Origin: an uncultured Pelagibacteraceae bacterium
GTDB taxonomy: Bacteria > Pseudomonadota > Alphaproteobacteria > Pelagibacterales > Pelagibacteraceae
DNA: 34,750 nucleotides
Direction of reading: 5' to 3'
NCBI GenBank assembly: GCA_902582605.1
Contig: CACHSP010000008.1
Location: 1-34,750, forward strand
Shown here: in pieces, positions 23,918 through 32,849 of the stretch
Numbering within the stretch: the stretch's first letter is position 1
How the letters are laid out: every line of letters begins with the position of its first letter
Program-made: the position numbers and the translations under genes
Notes under the pieces: generated by a model
What the model was told of the DNA's origin: nothing
Databases searched by the model: none
What the model saw: the letters and a program-made list of their open reading frames with translations, nothing else

Positions 23918-24730
23918 TTACGAAGCTTTTTTTAAGTCTTCATTTTTAATAGGTTTAATTATTTCTTGAGTGTCTAAATATTGTTCTCTTATTTTATCCC
24001 AATATAATATTTCAAAGCTACCATCGTAATTTTCGGCTAATGCAGTGCAAGATTCTACCCAGTCTCCACAATTTAAATAATTGACCCCATTAAAATCTCT
24101 ATCCTCAGCATGATGGATATGGCCACAAATTATTCCATCAAATTTTTTTCTTTTTGCATAATCTGAGAGTGTTTTTTCATATTCACCAATATATTTGACG
24201 GCGTTCTTAACCTTATATTTTAAATATTTTGCAAGAGACCAATATTCTTTTCCTCTCAACCTTCTAAAGAAATTAATTATTACATTTATTTGTAACAATA
24301 AATTGTAAGCTATTGATCCAAGTTTAGAAAGCCATTTAGCATGTTTCATAACACCATCCCAAGCATCACCATGAACAACAACATATTTTTTTCCAGCATT
24401 TGTCTCATGAATAACTCTATTAACCATATGGATGTCACCAAAATTCATTGGAATAAATTTTCTTAACATTTCATCATGGTTGCCCATAATATAGAAAACT
24501 TTAGTGCCATGTCTTGCTTTTCTTAAAATTTTTTGGATTACATCATTATGTTCTTGAGGCCAAAAAAAACTTTTTTGCATTTCCCAGACATCTATAATGT
24601 CTCCTACAAGATAAAGATTTTCAGATCTTGAGTTTTTAAAAAACTCTAAAAGTTTTTTCGCCTGACAACCCTTGGTACCCAAATGCACATCAGAAATAAA
24701 AATGCTTTTGTATTTAAGTATGTTAGGCAT
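23918..24730 (-). CDS. plcP: PlcP-like metallophosphoesterase (phospholipase C type, lipid remodelling)
   Basis: A 270-residue calcineurin-like phosphoesterase. Metal-binding motifs run in order: SDVHLGTKG (about residues 13-21), GDIIDVWE (about 43-50), MGNHDEMLRKF, VVHGDAWDGV and GHIHHAE. Such proteins are often annotated as UDP-2,3-diacylglucosamine hydrolase (LpxH), but the tight pairing with the glycosyltransferase and with pho/pst genes points to PlcP, which removes the phosphate-containing head group of phospholipids to give diacylglycerol and so frees phosphorus. A PHO-box-like repeat lies 62 bases before the ATG. No clear Shine-Dalgarno sequence precedes it. Confidence 0.85.
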   Translation of the reverse strand: MPNILKYKSIFISDVHLGTKGCQAKKLLEFFKNSRSENLYLVGDIIDVWEMQKSFFWPQEHNDVIQKILRKARHGTKVFYIMGNHDEMLRKFIPMNFGDIHMVNRVIHETNAGKKYVVVHGDAWDGVMKHAKWLSKLGSIAYNLLLQINVIINFFRRLRGKEYWSLAKYLKYKVKNAVKYIGEYEKTLSDYAKRKKFDGIICGHIHHAEDRDFNGVNYLNCGDWVESCTALAENYDGSFEILYWDKIREQYLDTQEIIKPIKNEDLKKAS

Positions 24731-24791
24731 TTAAAGGCCTATATTTTAATACAACTGTAACACGAATCATGTATTTCTTATCTCATTTAAA

Positions 24792-24809
24792 TGTTACAAA
24801 TTTGTTAAA
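24792..24809 (-). promoter_or_regulatory. PHO-box-like direct repeat in the plcP/kinase divergent promoter
   Basis: On the minus strand, TTTAACA (24809-24803) and TGTAACA (24798-24792) are separated by 4 bases, giving the same 11-base period and the same two 7-mers in the same order as the pstS array. Orientation and the 62-base distance fit control of plcP-agt. It also lies 20 bases before the divergent lipid-kinase ATG at 24829 and might affect that gene. Confidence 0.65.
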
Positions 24810-24828
24810 AATTTTTTAAGGATTAATT

Positions 24829-25713
24829 ATGTTGTATTGTTTAATTTACAATCAAAACTCTTCCTCTGGAAGAAAATCAAAATTCATAAATAGGGTTTTA
24901 TCTAAGTTAAAAGAAAATAATTCAGTAGAATACTTTGAGACCAAAACAATAAATCAAGCTAAGAAAATTTTTAAAAACTTTAATCAAAAAAATTATGATC
25001 GATTAATAGTTGCTGGTGGAGATGGATCTGTTTCTTTTGCAATTAATGAATTAATAAAGAATGATTTTAATTTTAAAGACGATTTTGCTATAGGCTATAT
25101 ACCTGCTGGGACAGCAAATTTATTGCAAGCTGAATTATCAATGAATAAAAAGGTTGATGATATAGTCAATGTATTGATTTCTAATAATTATAAATCCTCT
25201 AATCTTGTAAAAATTAACGAGAATTATTTCTTTTTAATGGCTGGCATAGGATGGGATGCAAAAATTGTTCATTCAATTAATTCAAAAATTAAAAAAATTC
25301 TTGGAAAAGTGATATTTGGTATCAAAGGTTTTCAATATTTCTTGTTTATGAATAATAAAAAATTAAATGTTACTTTTGATGGACAATTTTATCAAGCAGA
25401 CTGGATATTATCTTCAAATACCAAATATTACGCTGGACATCATAAAATAAATAAAACAAATATTTTTGAAAATAAAATAGTCACATATATATTTAAGGAT
25501 TTAACTAGGATCAATTTATTATATTCTATATTTTTAATAATTCTTAATGGTGATTTAAGTAAAAATAAAAATGTTATTACTACTTATTCACAAAACATTA
25601 CAATTGATGGAAATGATTTGATACCTGTTCAAATTGATGGAGATAATTTTGGTTCATATAAAAAAATTCATTTAAATCTATCAAATAAAAAAGTGAATTT
25701 TCTTGTAAAATAA
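24829..25713 (+). CDS. Diacylglycerol kinase-like lipid kinase (DAGKc domain)
   Basis: A 294-residue protein with the diacylglycerol-kinase catalytic fold. The N-terminus CLIYNQNSSSGRKS matches the NPxSG start of the family, LIVAGGDGSVSFAINEL is the ATP-binding GGDGT-like loop (Ser for Thr), and GYIPAGTANLLQAEL is the GTANxxA motif. The C-terminal half has VQIDGDNFG. Lipid kinases of this group phosphorylate diacylglycerol or a similar lipid. Divergent from plcP across a 98-base gap, it may return diacylglycerol made by PlcP to phosphatidic acid. The start has an AAGGA site. Its stop abuts the convergent manC stop with no base between. Confidence 0.8.
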   Translation: MLYCLIYNQNSSSGRKSKFINRVLSKLKENNSVEYFETKTINQAKKIFKNFNQKNYDRLIVAGGDGSVSFAINELIKNDFNFKDDFAIGYIPAGTANLLQAELSMNKKVDDIVNVLISNNYKSSNLVKINENYFFLMAGIGWDAKIVHSINSKIKKILGKVIFGIKGFQYFLFMNNKKLNVTFDGQFYQADWILSSNTKYYAGHHKINKTNIFENKIVTYIFKDLTRINLLYSIFLIILNGDLSKNKNVITTYSQNITIDGNDLIPVQIDGDNFGSYKKIHLNLSNKKVNFLVK

Positions 25714-26904
25714 TTATTTTACTCTGCCATAAATATCTTGATATCTCACTATATCTGTTTCTTTTAAAATCGAGCCTACTTGAGCTTCAATTATTTTAAC
25801 TGGTTTTTTATAGGGATTTTCTATTCTATGGATTGCACCTAGTGGAATAAAAATAGTTTCATCAGGTTTCATAGTGAAATATTTCTTATTTAAAGTAATT
25901 TTAGGTTCACCATGAGTAACTACCCAATGTTCAGCTCTATGATGATGTTTTTGAAGACTTAATATACCTTTTGGTTTTACATATAATTCTTTAATTAAGA
26001 ATTCCTTACCATTAAATAGATTTACATAACTACCCCAAGGTCTATGAAATACATTCTTCTTTTTAAAATAATGTCTTTTATTTCGTCCGTACATCTTACA
26101 GATTTCTTTCCAAGATCCTAAATCAGACCAAGGAATATCTAATTTGATAGCATTTATATCTTTGGTTTTTTCTAATATTGCATAGTCAAAAGACTTGGCT
26201 TTTGCTTTTGTGAAAGATTGTTTGTTTAAATAATATACATTACTTTTATATTTTGCTTTTAATACTGCTTTATTACAATTTCGATAAATATTTGGTTGGT
26301 GTTTCTTAAAATTATTTATTATTGAATCTTTTCTCAAATAAAACATTCCAGAATTCCAATAACCTTTTTTACTAATTATTTGTTTAGCTTTAGCCTTTTT
26401 GGGTTTTTCTACAAATCTAGTTACTTTGTTACTTTTTGTTAAAAAATAACCAAATTCACTTGAGGGCATTTTGGGTTTAATCCCAAAAATAAAGATATTG
26501 TTTTGAGTAAGTTTCTTTTGATTTTTTTTGATAGCTTTATTGAATAAACCAACTTTTTCTATCAAATGATCAGCAGCCAAAAACATTAATGGTTGTTCGT
26601 TTGGAATGTCTTTAATTAAAGCCGTACTTAATATAGCGGGTGCAGTATTTCTTTTTGCTGGCTCTAAAACTATCTTGAATTTTCTTATTTTGTGTTTTTT
26701 TAAATGTTGTTTTACTTGTCTTAAATATTTTGCATTAGTGCTTATAATTGGTGCATCATATATAGATGCTTTAACTCTTTCTAAAGTTTTACCTAATAAA
26801 GTCCAATTACCAAAATCAATAAATTGTTTTGCTTGATGTTTTTTAGCTTTTGGCCAAAGTCTTGTTCCAGCGCCACCACATAAAATAACTGGGCGAATTT
26901 TCAT
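25714..26904 (-). CDS. manC: Mannose-1-phosphate guanylyltransferase (ManC/CpsB type), with cupin C-terminal domain
   Basis: A 396-residue protein that makes GDP-mannose for surface polysaccharides. The N-terminus has the nucleotidyltransferase signature PVILCGGAGTRLWP, followed by FLAADHLIE and FVEKPKKAK with YWNSGMFYLRKD. The C-terminal cupin-like part is HRPWGSYVNLF, LSLQKHHHRAEHWVV and IFIPLGAIHRIENP, the phosphomannose isomerase type II region. It is shorter than E. coli CpsB or AlgA (about 480), mostly in the middle region, so isomerase activity is uncertain. It overlaps the ilvD stop by one base (TAATG). Confidence 0.87.
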   Translation of the reverse strand: MKIRPVILCGGAGTRLWPKAKKHQAKQFIDFGNWTLLGKTLERVKASIYDAPIISTNAKYLRQVKQHLKKHKIRKFKIVLEPAKRNTAPAILSTALIKDIPNEQPLMFLAADHLIEKVGLFNKAIKKNQKKLTQNNIFIFGIKPKMPSSEFGYFLTKSNKVTRFVEKPKKAKAKQIISKKGYWNSGMFYLRKDSIINNFKKHQPNIYRNCNKAVLKAKYKSNVYYLNKQSFTKAKAKSFDYAILEKTKDINAIKLDIPWSDLGSWKEICKMYGRNKRHYFKKKNVFHRPWGSYVNLFNGKEFLIKELYVKPKGILSLQKHHHRAEHWVVTHGEPKITLNKKYFTMKPDETIFIPLGAIHRIENPYKKPVKIIEAQVGSILKETDIVRYQDIYGRVK

Positions 26905-28622
26905 TAAATTTTTGAATATTCCTTAACTTCTTTTTTCTTACCAGGATGAGTTGGGGCTCCTAAACTTGCTGGCCCAACTGTTTGTGCATATTTCCAAAGA
27001 GTTCCCGAGCCAAAATCAGATTTTTTAGCTTTCCATTTTCTTCTTCTTGAAGCTAATTGTGCTCTTGTTAAACGAACATTAATTGTTCCTTTTTTAGCAT
27101 CGATATCAATTAAATCACCATTTCGTAAAAGAGCAATCGGTCCACCTAAAGCTGCCTCTGGACCTACGTGGCCAACACAAAATCCTCTTGTTGCGCCAGA
27201 AAATCTTCCATCAGTGATTAAAGCAACTTTCTCGCCTTTTCCTTGACCATAAATTGCACCTGTTGTTGAAAGCATTTCTCTCATACCTGGTCCACCAACT
27301 GGGCCTTCGTATCTAATAATTATCACATCACCATCTTTATATTTTCTACTTTGAACAGCTTTCATTGCACTTTCTTCATTATCAAAACATCTTGCTCTTC
27401 CAGTAAATTGTAATTTTTTTAGACCCGCAATTTTTACAATTGCACCTTCTGGAGCTAAATTTCCTTTTAATCCTACAACACCACCATCTGGTGATAAAGG
27501 TCTGTTATAAGCTCGTAATACTTTTTGTTTTGGATTAAATTTAATACCTTTTAAATTTTCTTTCATTGTTTTACCTGTAACTGTCATGCAATCTCCATGA
27601 ATATATCCACCATCATATAAAGTTTTTAAAAGCATTGGCACACCACCTGCTAACCACATATCTTTTGCAACATATTTTCCACCTGGTTTTAAGTCTGCAA
27701 GATAAGGTGTTCTTTTAAATATTTTTGCAACATCCATTAAATCAAATTTTATTCCTGCTTCATTTGCAATAGCTGGTAAGTGTAATGCAGCATTAGTTGA
27801 GCCTCCAGTTGCAGCTACAATTGTTGCAGCGTTCTCTAATGCTTTTCTTGTAACGATATCTCTTGGTTTAATTTTTTTTGCTAATAATTCCATAACCATT
27901 CGGCCACTTGCTTTTGCATACTTATCTCTTTCTTCATATGGAGCTGGTGTTCCTGCTGAATAAGGTAACGCTAAACCGATTGCTTCTGAAACACATGCCA
28001 TTGTATTTGCAGTAAACTGACCACCACACGCTCCCGCCGTAGGACACGCTACTAATTCTAATTTTCTTAATTCTTTTGCAGACATTTGACCTGATGAATG
28101 TTTTCCAACCGCCTCAAAAACATCAACTACAGTTACATCTTTACCTTTATATTTTCCCGGAAGGATTGAGCCGCCATAAATAAAAACACTTGGAACGTTT
28201 AACCTAACCATGGACATCATTAATCCTGGCAAAGATTTATCACAACCTGCAATACCTACTAATGCATCATAACAATGACCTCTTACAGTTAATTCAGCAC
28301 TATCAGCTATGACTTCTCTTGAAATTAAAGACGATTTCATTCCTTCATGACCCATGGCAATACCATCAGTAACCGTAATTGTACAAAATTCTCTTGGTGT
28401 CCCTCCTGATGCTCTAACCCCCTTTTTCACTGATTGCGCTTGTCGCATAAGGGCAATATTGCAAGGAGCAGCTTCATTCCATGTTGATACAACTCCTATA
28501 AATGGTTTTGATACATCTTTTTCAGTTTCACCCATTGCATAATAAAAAGATCTATGAGGTGCTCTATCTGGACCTAAGGATGTATGTCTACTTGGTAATT
28601 TTTTTTTATTAAATTTCCGCAT
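26904..28622 (-). CDS. ilvD: Dihydroxy-acid dehydratase
   Basis: A 572-residue Fe-S dehydratase of the IlvD/Edd family, third step of valine, isoleucine and pantothenate synthesis. Cluster and active-site motifs are [20 protein letters not shown] (Cys in CDK), [18 protein letters not shown] (second Cys region) and the C-terminal [15 protein letters not shown]. The start [13 protein letters not shown] fits the family. It is between valS and manC with one-base TAATG overlaps on both sides, so the three genes appear to be one operon. Confidence 0.95.
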   Translation of the reverse strand: MRKFNKKKLPSRHTSLGPDRAPHRSFYYAMGETEKDVSKPFIGVVSTWNEAAPCNIALMRQAQSVKKGVRASGGTPREFCTITVTDGIAMGHEGMKSSLISREVIADSAELTVRGHCYDALVGIAGCDKSLPGLMMSMVRLNVPSVFIYGGSILPGKYKGKDVTVVDVFEAVGKHSSGQMSAKELRKLELVACPTAGACGGQFTANTMACVSEAIGLALPYSAGTPAPYEERDKYAKASGRMVMELLAKKIKPRDIVTRKALENAATIVAATGGSTNAALHLPAIANEAGIKFDLMDVAKIFKRTPYLADLKPGGKYVAKDMWLAGGVPMLLKTLYDGGYIHGDCMTVTGKTMKENLKGIKFNPKQKVLRAYNRPLSPDGGVVGLKGNLAPEGAIVKIAGLKKLQFTGRARCFDNEESAMKAVQSRKYKDGDVIIIRYEGPVGGPGMREMLSTTGAIYGQGKGEKVALITDGRFSGATRGFCVGHVGPEAALGGPIALLRNGDLIDIDAKKGTINVRLTRAQLASRRRKWKAKKSDFGSGTLWKYAQTVGPASLGAPTHPGKKKEVKEYSKI

Positions 28623-31249
28623 TATAAACTCTCAATAGTTAAAGATATTTTTTTGATATTATCTTTAAGACTACTATAGTTAGTTTTTTCTTGTTCAACA
28701 ATATTTTTTGGTGCTCTATCTGTAAAGCCTTTATTAGATAATCGTTGAGAAATCTTATCTAGTTCGTCTTGATATTTGTTCTGACGTTTTTGCAAGTTTT
28801 CTTTAATCAAATTAAGATCAACATTCTCATCAAAATAAATCTTAAAAATGTCCCCAGAAATAACAAGTGTTGCAGAGGGTTTATCCTGTTCTTTATCAAA
28901 AAAATTATTGATACGACCCAGTTTTTTTAAAATAACATCATTATTATTAACTAATGATTTGTTTTTTTTATCAATTTTATTAATTGCAACATCAATAAAT
29001 GAACCAGGGCTGACATTTAACTCATTTTTAAATGATCTTAATTCAGAGATAATTTTAATAATTTTTTCAACTTCTTTGAGAGATCGGTCTTTTTTGATTT
29101 TTCCAGTAGGCCAATTTTTATACATAAGGAAATTTTTATTAGACTCATCAAATTTGTTCTTTAACCATATTTCCTCAGTTACAAATGGTATGAAAGGATG
29201 AAGCATAACCAATATTTGCTTAAAAACATAAGCAGAAACTTCTTTTACCTCTGTTTTTGCCTTTTTATCATCAGAGTAAAGAATTGTTTTAGACAGCTCA
29301 ATATACCAGTCACAATATGAGTGCCATGCAAATTGATAGGCATTTTTTGCTGCTTCGTCAAATCGATAATCTTCAATATTTTTTTGAATTTTATTTTTAG
29401 TTTCTATTAACTCAGAATAAATCCATTTATTGATATTTAATGAGATTTTTGGAACTTTATTGGTTTTTTTAAAATCACATTTATTAGTAATTAAAAAATT
29501 ATTAGCATTCCATAATTTATTTAAGAAGTTTCTATATCCTTTAACTCTATCTTCTGAAAGTTTAACATCAGTTCCTGGGGACGCCATAGAAAGCAAAGTA
29601 AAACGTAATGCATCAGCGCTATATTTTTCAATGAGATCTAATGGATCAATAACATTCCCTTTTGACTTAGACATTTTTTGTCCTTTTTCATCTCTTACTA
29701 AAGCATGAACATAAATATCTTTGAATGGTTCTTTATTTAAAAATTCCATACCAAACATAATCATTCTAGCTACCCAGAAAAAAATAATATCAAAACCTGT
29801 TACTAAAACTGTTGTTGGATAAAATTTCTTTACATAATCTTTTTTATCAGGCCAACCTAAAGTTGCGAATGGCCATAATCCTGAAGAAAACCATGTATCT
29901 AAAACATCAGGATCTCTAGTAAGTTTTACATCTTTTTTATAATGTTTTTTTGCTTGTTTAATTGCATCATTTTCATTGATCGCAACAAAGATTTTTTGAT
30001 CAGGTCCATACCAAGCTGGTATTTGATGTCCCCACCACAATTGTCGTGAAATACACCATGGCTCAATATTATTCATCCACTGAAAATAAGTTTTAGACCA
30101 GTTAGTTGGAAAGAAATTTGTTTTTTTTGTCTTAACAATTTTTTTAGCTTTGATCGCTAATTTCTTGGCATCAACAAACCATTGTTCTGTTAAAAAAGGT
30201 TCAATTACTGAATTTGATCTATCGCCGTATGGAACTTTATTTTTGATGTTTTCCTCTTTTACAAAGAAATCTTTTTCTTTTAATTCATTTAATATTTTTT
30301 TACGTGCATCAAACCTATCTAAGCCAATATAATCTTTTGGAGCATTATCATTTATTTTTCCTTCTTCAGTAAAAACATTAATTATTTCTAATTTATTTCT
30401 TTGACCAACGTCATAGTCATTAAAATCATGCGCTGGTGTGATCTTAAGTGCTCCAGTTCCCTGCTCCGGATCAGCATAATTATCTTTAATAATTTTTATT
30501 TTTCTACCTACGATTGGTATTGTGACAGTTTTGCCAACATGATTTTTATATCTTTTATCCTTCGGATTTACCGCAATCGCAGTATCCCCTAGCATTGTCT
30601 CAGGTCTCGTGGTGGCAATAGTGATATATTCTGAAGAATTGTCTATTGGGTATCTAATATAGTAAATCTTAGAATTCATCTCTCTTTGATCTACTTCCAA
30701 ATCTGAAATCGCAGTTTTTAAAACAGTGTCCCAATTAACAAGTTTTTCAGCCTTATAAATCAATTTTTTTTTATGTAATTCTACAAAAACCTTAATGACT
30801 GATTTTGATAAATTTTCATCCATAGTGAATGCATTTCTTGACCAATCACATGAGCATCCTAATTTTTTTAGTTGATTAATGATTATGTCCCCATATTCAT
30901 TTTTCCATTCCCATACTTTTTCTATAAATTTTTCTCTGCCAAGGTCAATTTTATTTAAATTCTCTTTTTCTAATTTTCTCTCAACAAGTGCTTGAGTGGC
31001 AATACCTGCATGATCAGTTCCAGGTTGCCATAAAGTTTCATAATTATTCATTCGATAATAACGAACTAATAAATCTTGAATTGAATTATTTAAAGCATGA
31101 CCCATATGTAAACTTCCAGTTACATTAGGTGGTGGAATTACAATCGAAAATTTTTTTGAATTTTTTTGTGGTTTAAATAATTTATTTTTCTCCCAATAAC
31201 CATAAATTTTATCTTCAACTTTTGAATGTATATATTTATCGCTTATCAT
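28622..31249 (-). CDS. valS: Valyl-tRNA synthetase
   Basis: An 875-residue class I aminoacyl-tRNA synthetase. It has [18 protein letters not shown] (HIGH-type motif), [10 protein letters not shown], editing-domain stretches [18 protein letters not shown] and [48 protein letters not shown], and [12 protein letters not shown] (KMSKS loop). A C-terminal coiled coil (about residues 805-875) is the usual ValS tail. Length is typical. It leads the operon with ilvD, which makes sense, as both concern valine. Confidence 0.96.
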   Translation of the reverse strand: MISDKYIHSKVEDKIYGYWEKNKLFKPQKNSKKFSIVIPPPNVTGSLHMGHALNNSIQDLLVRYYRMNNYETLWQPGTDHAGIATQALVERKLEKENLNKIDLGREKFIEKVWEWKNEYGDIIINQLKKLGCSCDWSRNAFTMDENLSKSVIKVFVELHKKKLIYKAEKLVNWDTVLKTAISDLEVDQREMNSKIYYIRYPIDNSSEYITIATTRPETMLGDTAIAVNPKDKRYKNHVGKTVTIPIVGRKIKIIKDNYADPEQGTGALKITPAHDFNDYDVGQRNKLEIINVFTEEGKINDNAPKDYIGLDRFDARKKILNELKEKDFFVKEENIKNKVPYGDRSNSVIEPFLTEQWFVDAKKLAIKAKKIVKTKKTNFFPTNWSKTYFQWMNNIEPWCISRQLWWGHQIPAWYGPDQKIFVAINENDAIKQAKKHYKKDVKLTRDPDVLDTWFSSGLWPFATLGWPDKKDYVKKFYPTTVLVTGFDIIFFWVARMIMFGMEFLNKEPFKDIYVHALVRDEKGQKMSKSKGNVIDPLDLIEKYSADALRFTLLSMASPGTDVKLSEDRVKGYRNFLNKLWNANNFLITNKCDFKKTNKVPKISLNINKWIYSELIETKNKIQKNIEDYRFDEAAKNAYQFAWHSYCDWYIELSKTILYSDDKKAKTEVKEVSAYVFKQILVMLHPFIPFVTEEIWLKNKFDESNKNFLMYKNWPTGKIKKDRSLKEVEKIIKIISELRSFKNELNVSPGSFIDVAINKIDKKNKSLVNNNDVILKKLGRINNFFDKEQDKPSATLVISGDIFKIYFDENVDLNLIKENLQKRQNKYQDELDKISQRLSNKGFTDRAPKNIVEQEKTNYSSLKDNIKKISLTIESL

Positions 31250-31370
31250 GGGTGTTATTAGTTTATAATTTAATAATCTAAATTAACAATAATCAAATTG
31301 GAACGTTATTTAATAGACTAATTGCAAATATTTTATATAAAACTCAGTGTAGCTATCTTCTAAAACATAT

Positions 31371-31444
31371 GGCAACGTGGCGGAATGGTTACGCAGAGGA
31401 TTGCAAATCCTTGTATCCCGGTTCGATTCCGGGCGTTGCCTCCA
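31371..31444 (+). tRNA. tRNA-Cys (GCA anticodon)
   Basis: The acceptor arms GGCAACG (31371-31377) and CGTTGCC (31434-31440) pair fully, followed by T and an encoded CCA (31442-31444). The anticodon arm GGATTGCAAATCC holds GCA at 31403-31405, for cysteine. The T arm CCCGGTTCGATTCCGGG (31417-31433) is standard. Confidence 0.95.
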
Positions 31445-31494
31445 AAAAAAATCTTGTTTTAGTGAAAAAAAAAAGTAAGTTGAGATTTTAATAT

Positions 31495-31570
31495 TCCTCG
31501 GTAGCTCAGTTGGTAGAGCAGTTGACTGTTAATCAATTGGTCGCAGGTTCGAGTCCTGCCCGAGGAGCCA
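31495..31570 (+). tRNA. tRNA-Asn (GTT anticodon)
   Basis: Acceptor arms TCCTCGG (31495-31501) and CCGAGGA (31560-31566), discriminator G and encoded CCA (31568-31570). The anticodon arm TTGACTGTTAATCAA carries GTT at 31528-31530, for asparagine. The D arm GCTCAGTTGGTAGAGC and T arm GCAGGTTCGAGTCCTGC are canonical. It lies 50 bases after tRNA-Cys, so they may share a transcript, and ends 4 bases before the convergent XRE gene. Confidence 0.96.
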
Positions 31571-31574
31571 AAAA

Positions 31575-31946
31575 TTATCCAACCTTTGAAATATTGTTAC
31601 TTCCTGCCTGTAATGATTTATTAAATTTCAATTTTTGATCAGCATTTAGTTCAGAATATAATTTCACTAAAAAGTTATAATTTACATTCATATGACCTTC
31701 TTGTGATTTCTCTAAATTTATAAGATATTCTGAAAAATCCTCAAAAAAATAATTAATTGGTACTTTAAGATAGTTCGATAATTGTAATAACCTAATTGAA
31801 CTTACTCCATTAGTGCCTTTTTCATATTTTTGAATTTGTTGAAATGTGACGTTGATTGCTTTTGCTACTTTAGTTTGAGTTAAACCTAGTGCTAGTCTTC
31901 TAAGCTTAAGCTTATTGCCTAAATGCTTATTAAAATTATCTTCCAT
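31575..31946 (-). CDS. XRE-family transcriptional regulator
   Basis: A 123-residue protein with an N-terminal Cro/CI-type helix-turn-helix (about residues 8-66): LGNKLKLRRLALGLTQTKVA, the recognition helix in VTFQQIQKYEKGTNGVSS and the LLQLSNYLKVPINYFFE tail. This form (TFQQ-QKYEKG-N) is common in small alphaproteobacterial regulators. The last 50 residues are helical and unrecognised. An AGGGG ribosome-binding site precedes the ATG, and an inverted repeat upstream could be its own operator. It is oriented against the tRNAs. Targets are unknown. Confidence 0.85.
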   Translation of the reverse strand: MEDNFNKHLGNKLKLRRLALGLTQTKVAKAINVTFQQIQKYEKGTNGVSSIRLLQLSNYLKVPINYFFEDFSEYLINLEKSQEGHMNVNYNFLVKLYSELNADQKLKFNKSLQAGSNNISKVG

Positions 31947-31968
31947 TAAGACCCCTCTTAATTATTTA

Positions 31969-31991
31969 AAAAACTAATTGAACTAGTTTTT
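31969..31991. promoter_or_regulatory. Inverted repeat upstream of the XRE regulator, possible operator
   Basis: AAAAACTA (31969-31976) and TAGTTTTT (31984-31991) are exact reverse complements around a 7-base spacer, 23-45 bases before the XRE start codon. Position suggests autoregulation. The remainder of the 162-base gap up to 32108 has a small palindrome AGAAATATTTCT (32082-32093) and no supported gene. Confidence 0.4.
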
Positions 31992-32108
31992 AATACCTAC
32001 TGCAACAATAAATTTTTATTTTTTTTGCCTAAAAACCCTTATTAGGAGAAATATGTCAAGCATTACTTCAGCTATAATTTGAGAAATATTTCTTGAAATT
32101 AGCTTGAA

Positions 32109-32843
32109 CTATAGTATCTGGCTCAGGAAAAGTTTAGTTCTATCACTCTTTGGATTAGCAAAAAATTCTTTGGTATCAGCTTTTTCTACTATCATTCCTT
32201 CATCCATAAATATCATTTGATCTGCAACTTCTTTTGCAAAACCCATTTCATGAGTAACTACGATCATAGTCATTCCTTGTTTTGCTAAATTAACCATAAC
32301 ATCTAACACTTCTTTAATCATTTCTGGATCTAAAGCAGATGTAGGTTCGTCAAAAAGCATTATTTTAGGCTCCATACATAAAGCTCTTGCAATAGCAGCT
32401 CTTTGTTGTTGTCCCCCAGATAATTGTCCTGGATATTTTTGTGCCTGATCAAGAATTTGTACTCTTTCTAGATGTTTTAATGCTAATTCTTCTGCCTCTT
32501 TTTTGGGCATTTTTTTAACCCAAATAGGAGCTAATGTGCAGTTATCCAAAATAGATAAGTGAGGAAACAAATTAAATTGTTGAAATACCATTCCAACTTC
32601 AGCTCTAATTTGTTCAATATTTTTTGTATCCTCTGTTAATTCAGTTCCATCAACAACAATATTACCTTCTTGATGCTCTTCTAATCTATTAATACATCGA
32701 ATTAATGTAGACTTTCCTGATCCAGATGGACCACAAACAACAATTTTTTCTTTTGGTTTAACTTCTAAATTTATTCCTTTTAAAACTTGGAAATCACCAA
32801 ACCACTTATTCATATTACTTATTTGGATAATACTATCTGACAT
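32109..32843 (-). CDS. aapP: General amino-acid ABC transporter ATP-binding protein (AapP/BztD type)
   Basis: A 244-residue polar amino-acid ABC ATPase. Walker A is GPSGSGKST, the Q-loop [14 protein letters not shown], the signature [15 protein letters not shown], Walker [15 protein letters not shown] and the switch VVTHEMGFA. It lies 6 bases after the AapM-like permease gene. GlnQ-type proteins are near identical in motifs, but the two large permeases identify the general L-amino-acid system known as Aap, Bzt or Yhd, which is prominent in SAR11. Confidence 0.9.
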   Translation of the reverse strand: MSDSIIQISNMNKWFGDFQVLKGINLEVKPKEKIVVCGPSGSGKSTLIRCINRLEEHQEGNIVVDGTELTEDTKNIEQIRAEVGMVFQQFNLFPHLSILDNCTLAPIWVKKMPKKEAEELALKHLERVQILDQAQKYPGQLSGGQQQRAAIARALCMEPKIMLFDEPTSALDPEMIKEVLDVMVNLAKQGMTMIVVTHEMGFAKEVADQMIFMDEGMIVEKADTKEFFANPKSDRTKLFLSQIL

Positions 32844-32849
32844 AAATTT

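Noticed and set aside
23918..24730. LpxH (UDP-2,3-diacylglucosamine hydrolase) as the identity of this phosphoesterase
   Set aside because: Metal motifs alone do not separate them, but coupling to the glycosyltransferase, the pho/pst context and a PHO-like box favour PlcP.
24755..24775. CTGTAAC half-site near the plcP start as a second PHO box
   Set aside because: No second unit at the 11-base period; a single half-site is expected by chance in such DNA.
31442..31494. A-rich spacer between the two tRNAs as a possible third tRNA or small RNA
   Set aside because: No cloverleaf or stable stem is visible; it is a plain spacer.
32051..32080. Nine-codon frame MSSITSAII after AGGAG in the gap between the XRE regulator and aapP
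   Set aside because: On the plus strand it leads into the 3' end of a minus-strand gene and has no downstream gene to serve as a leader; probably chance.
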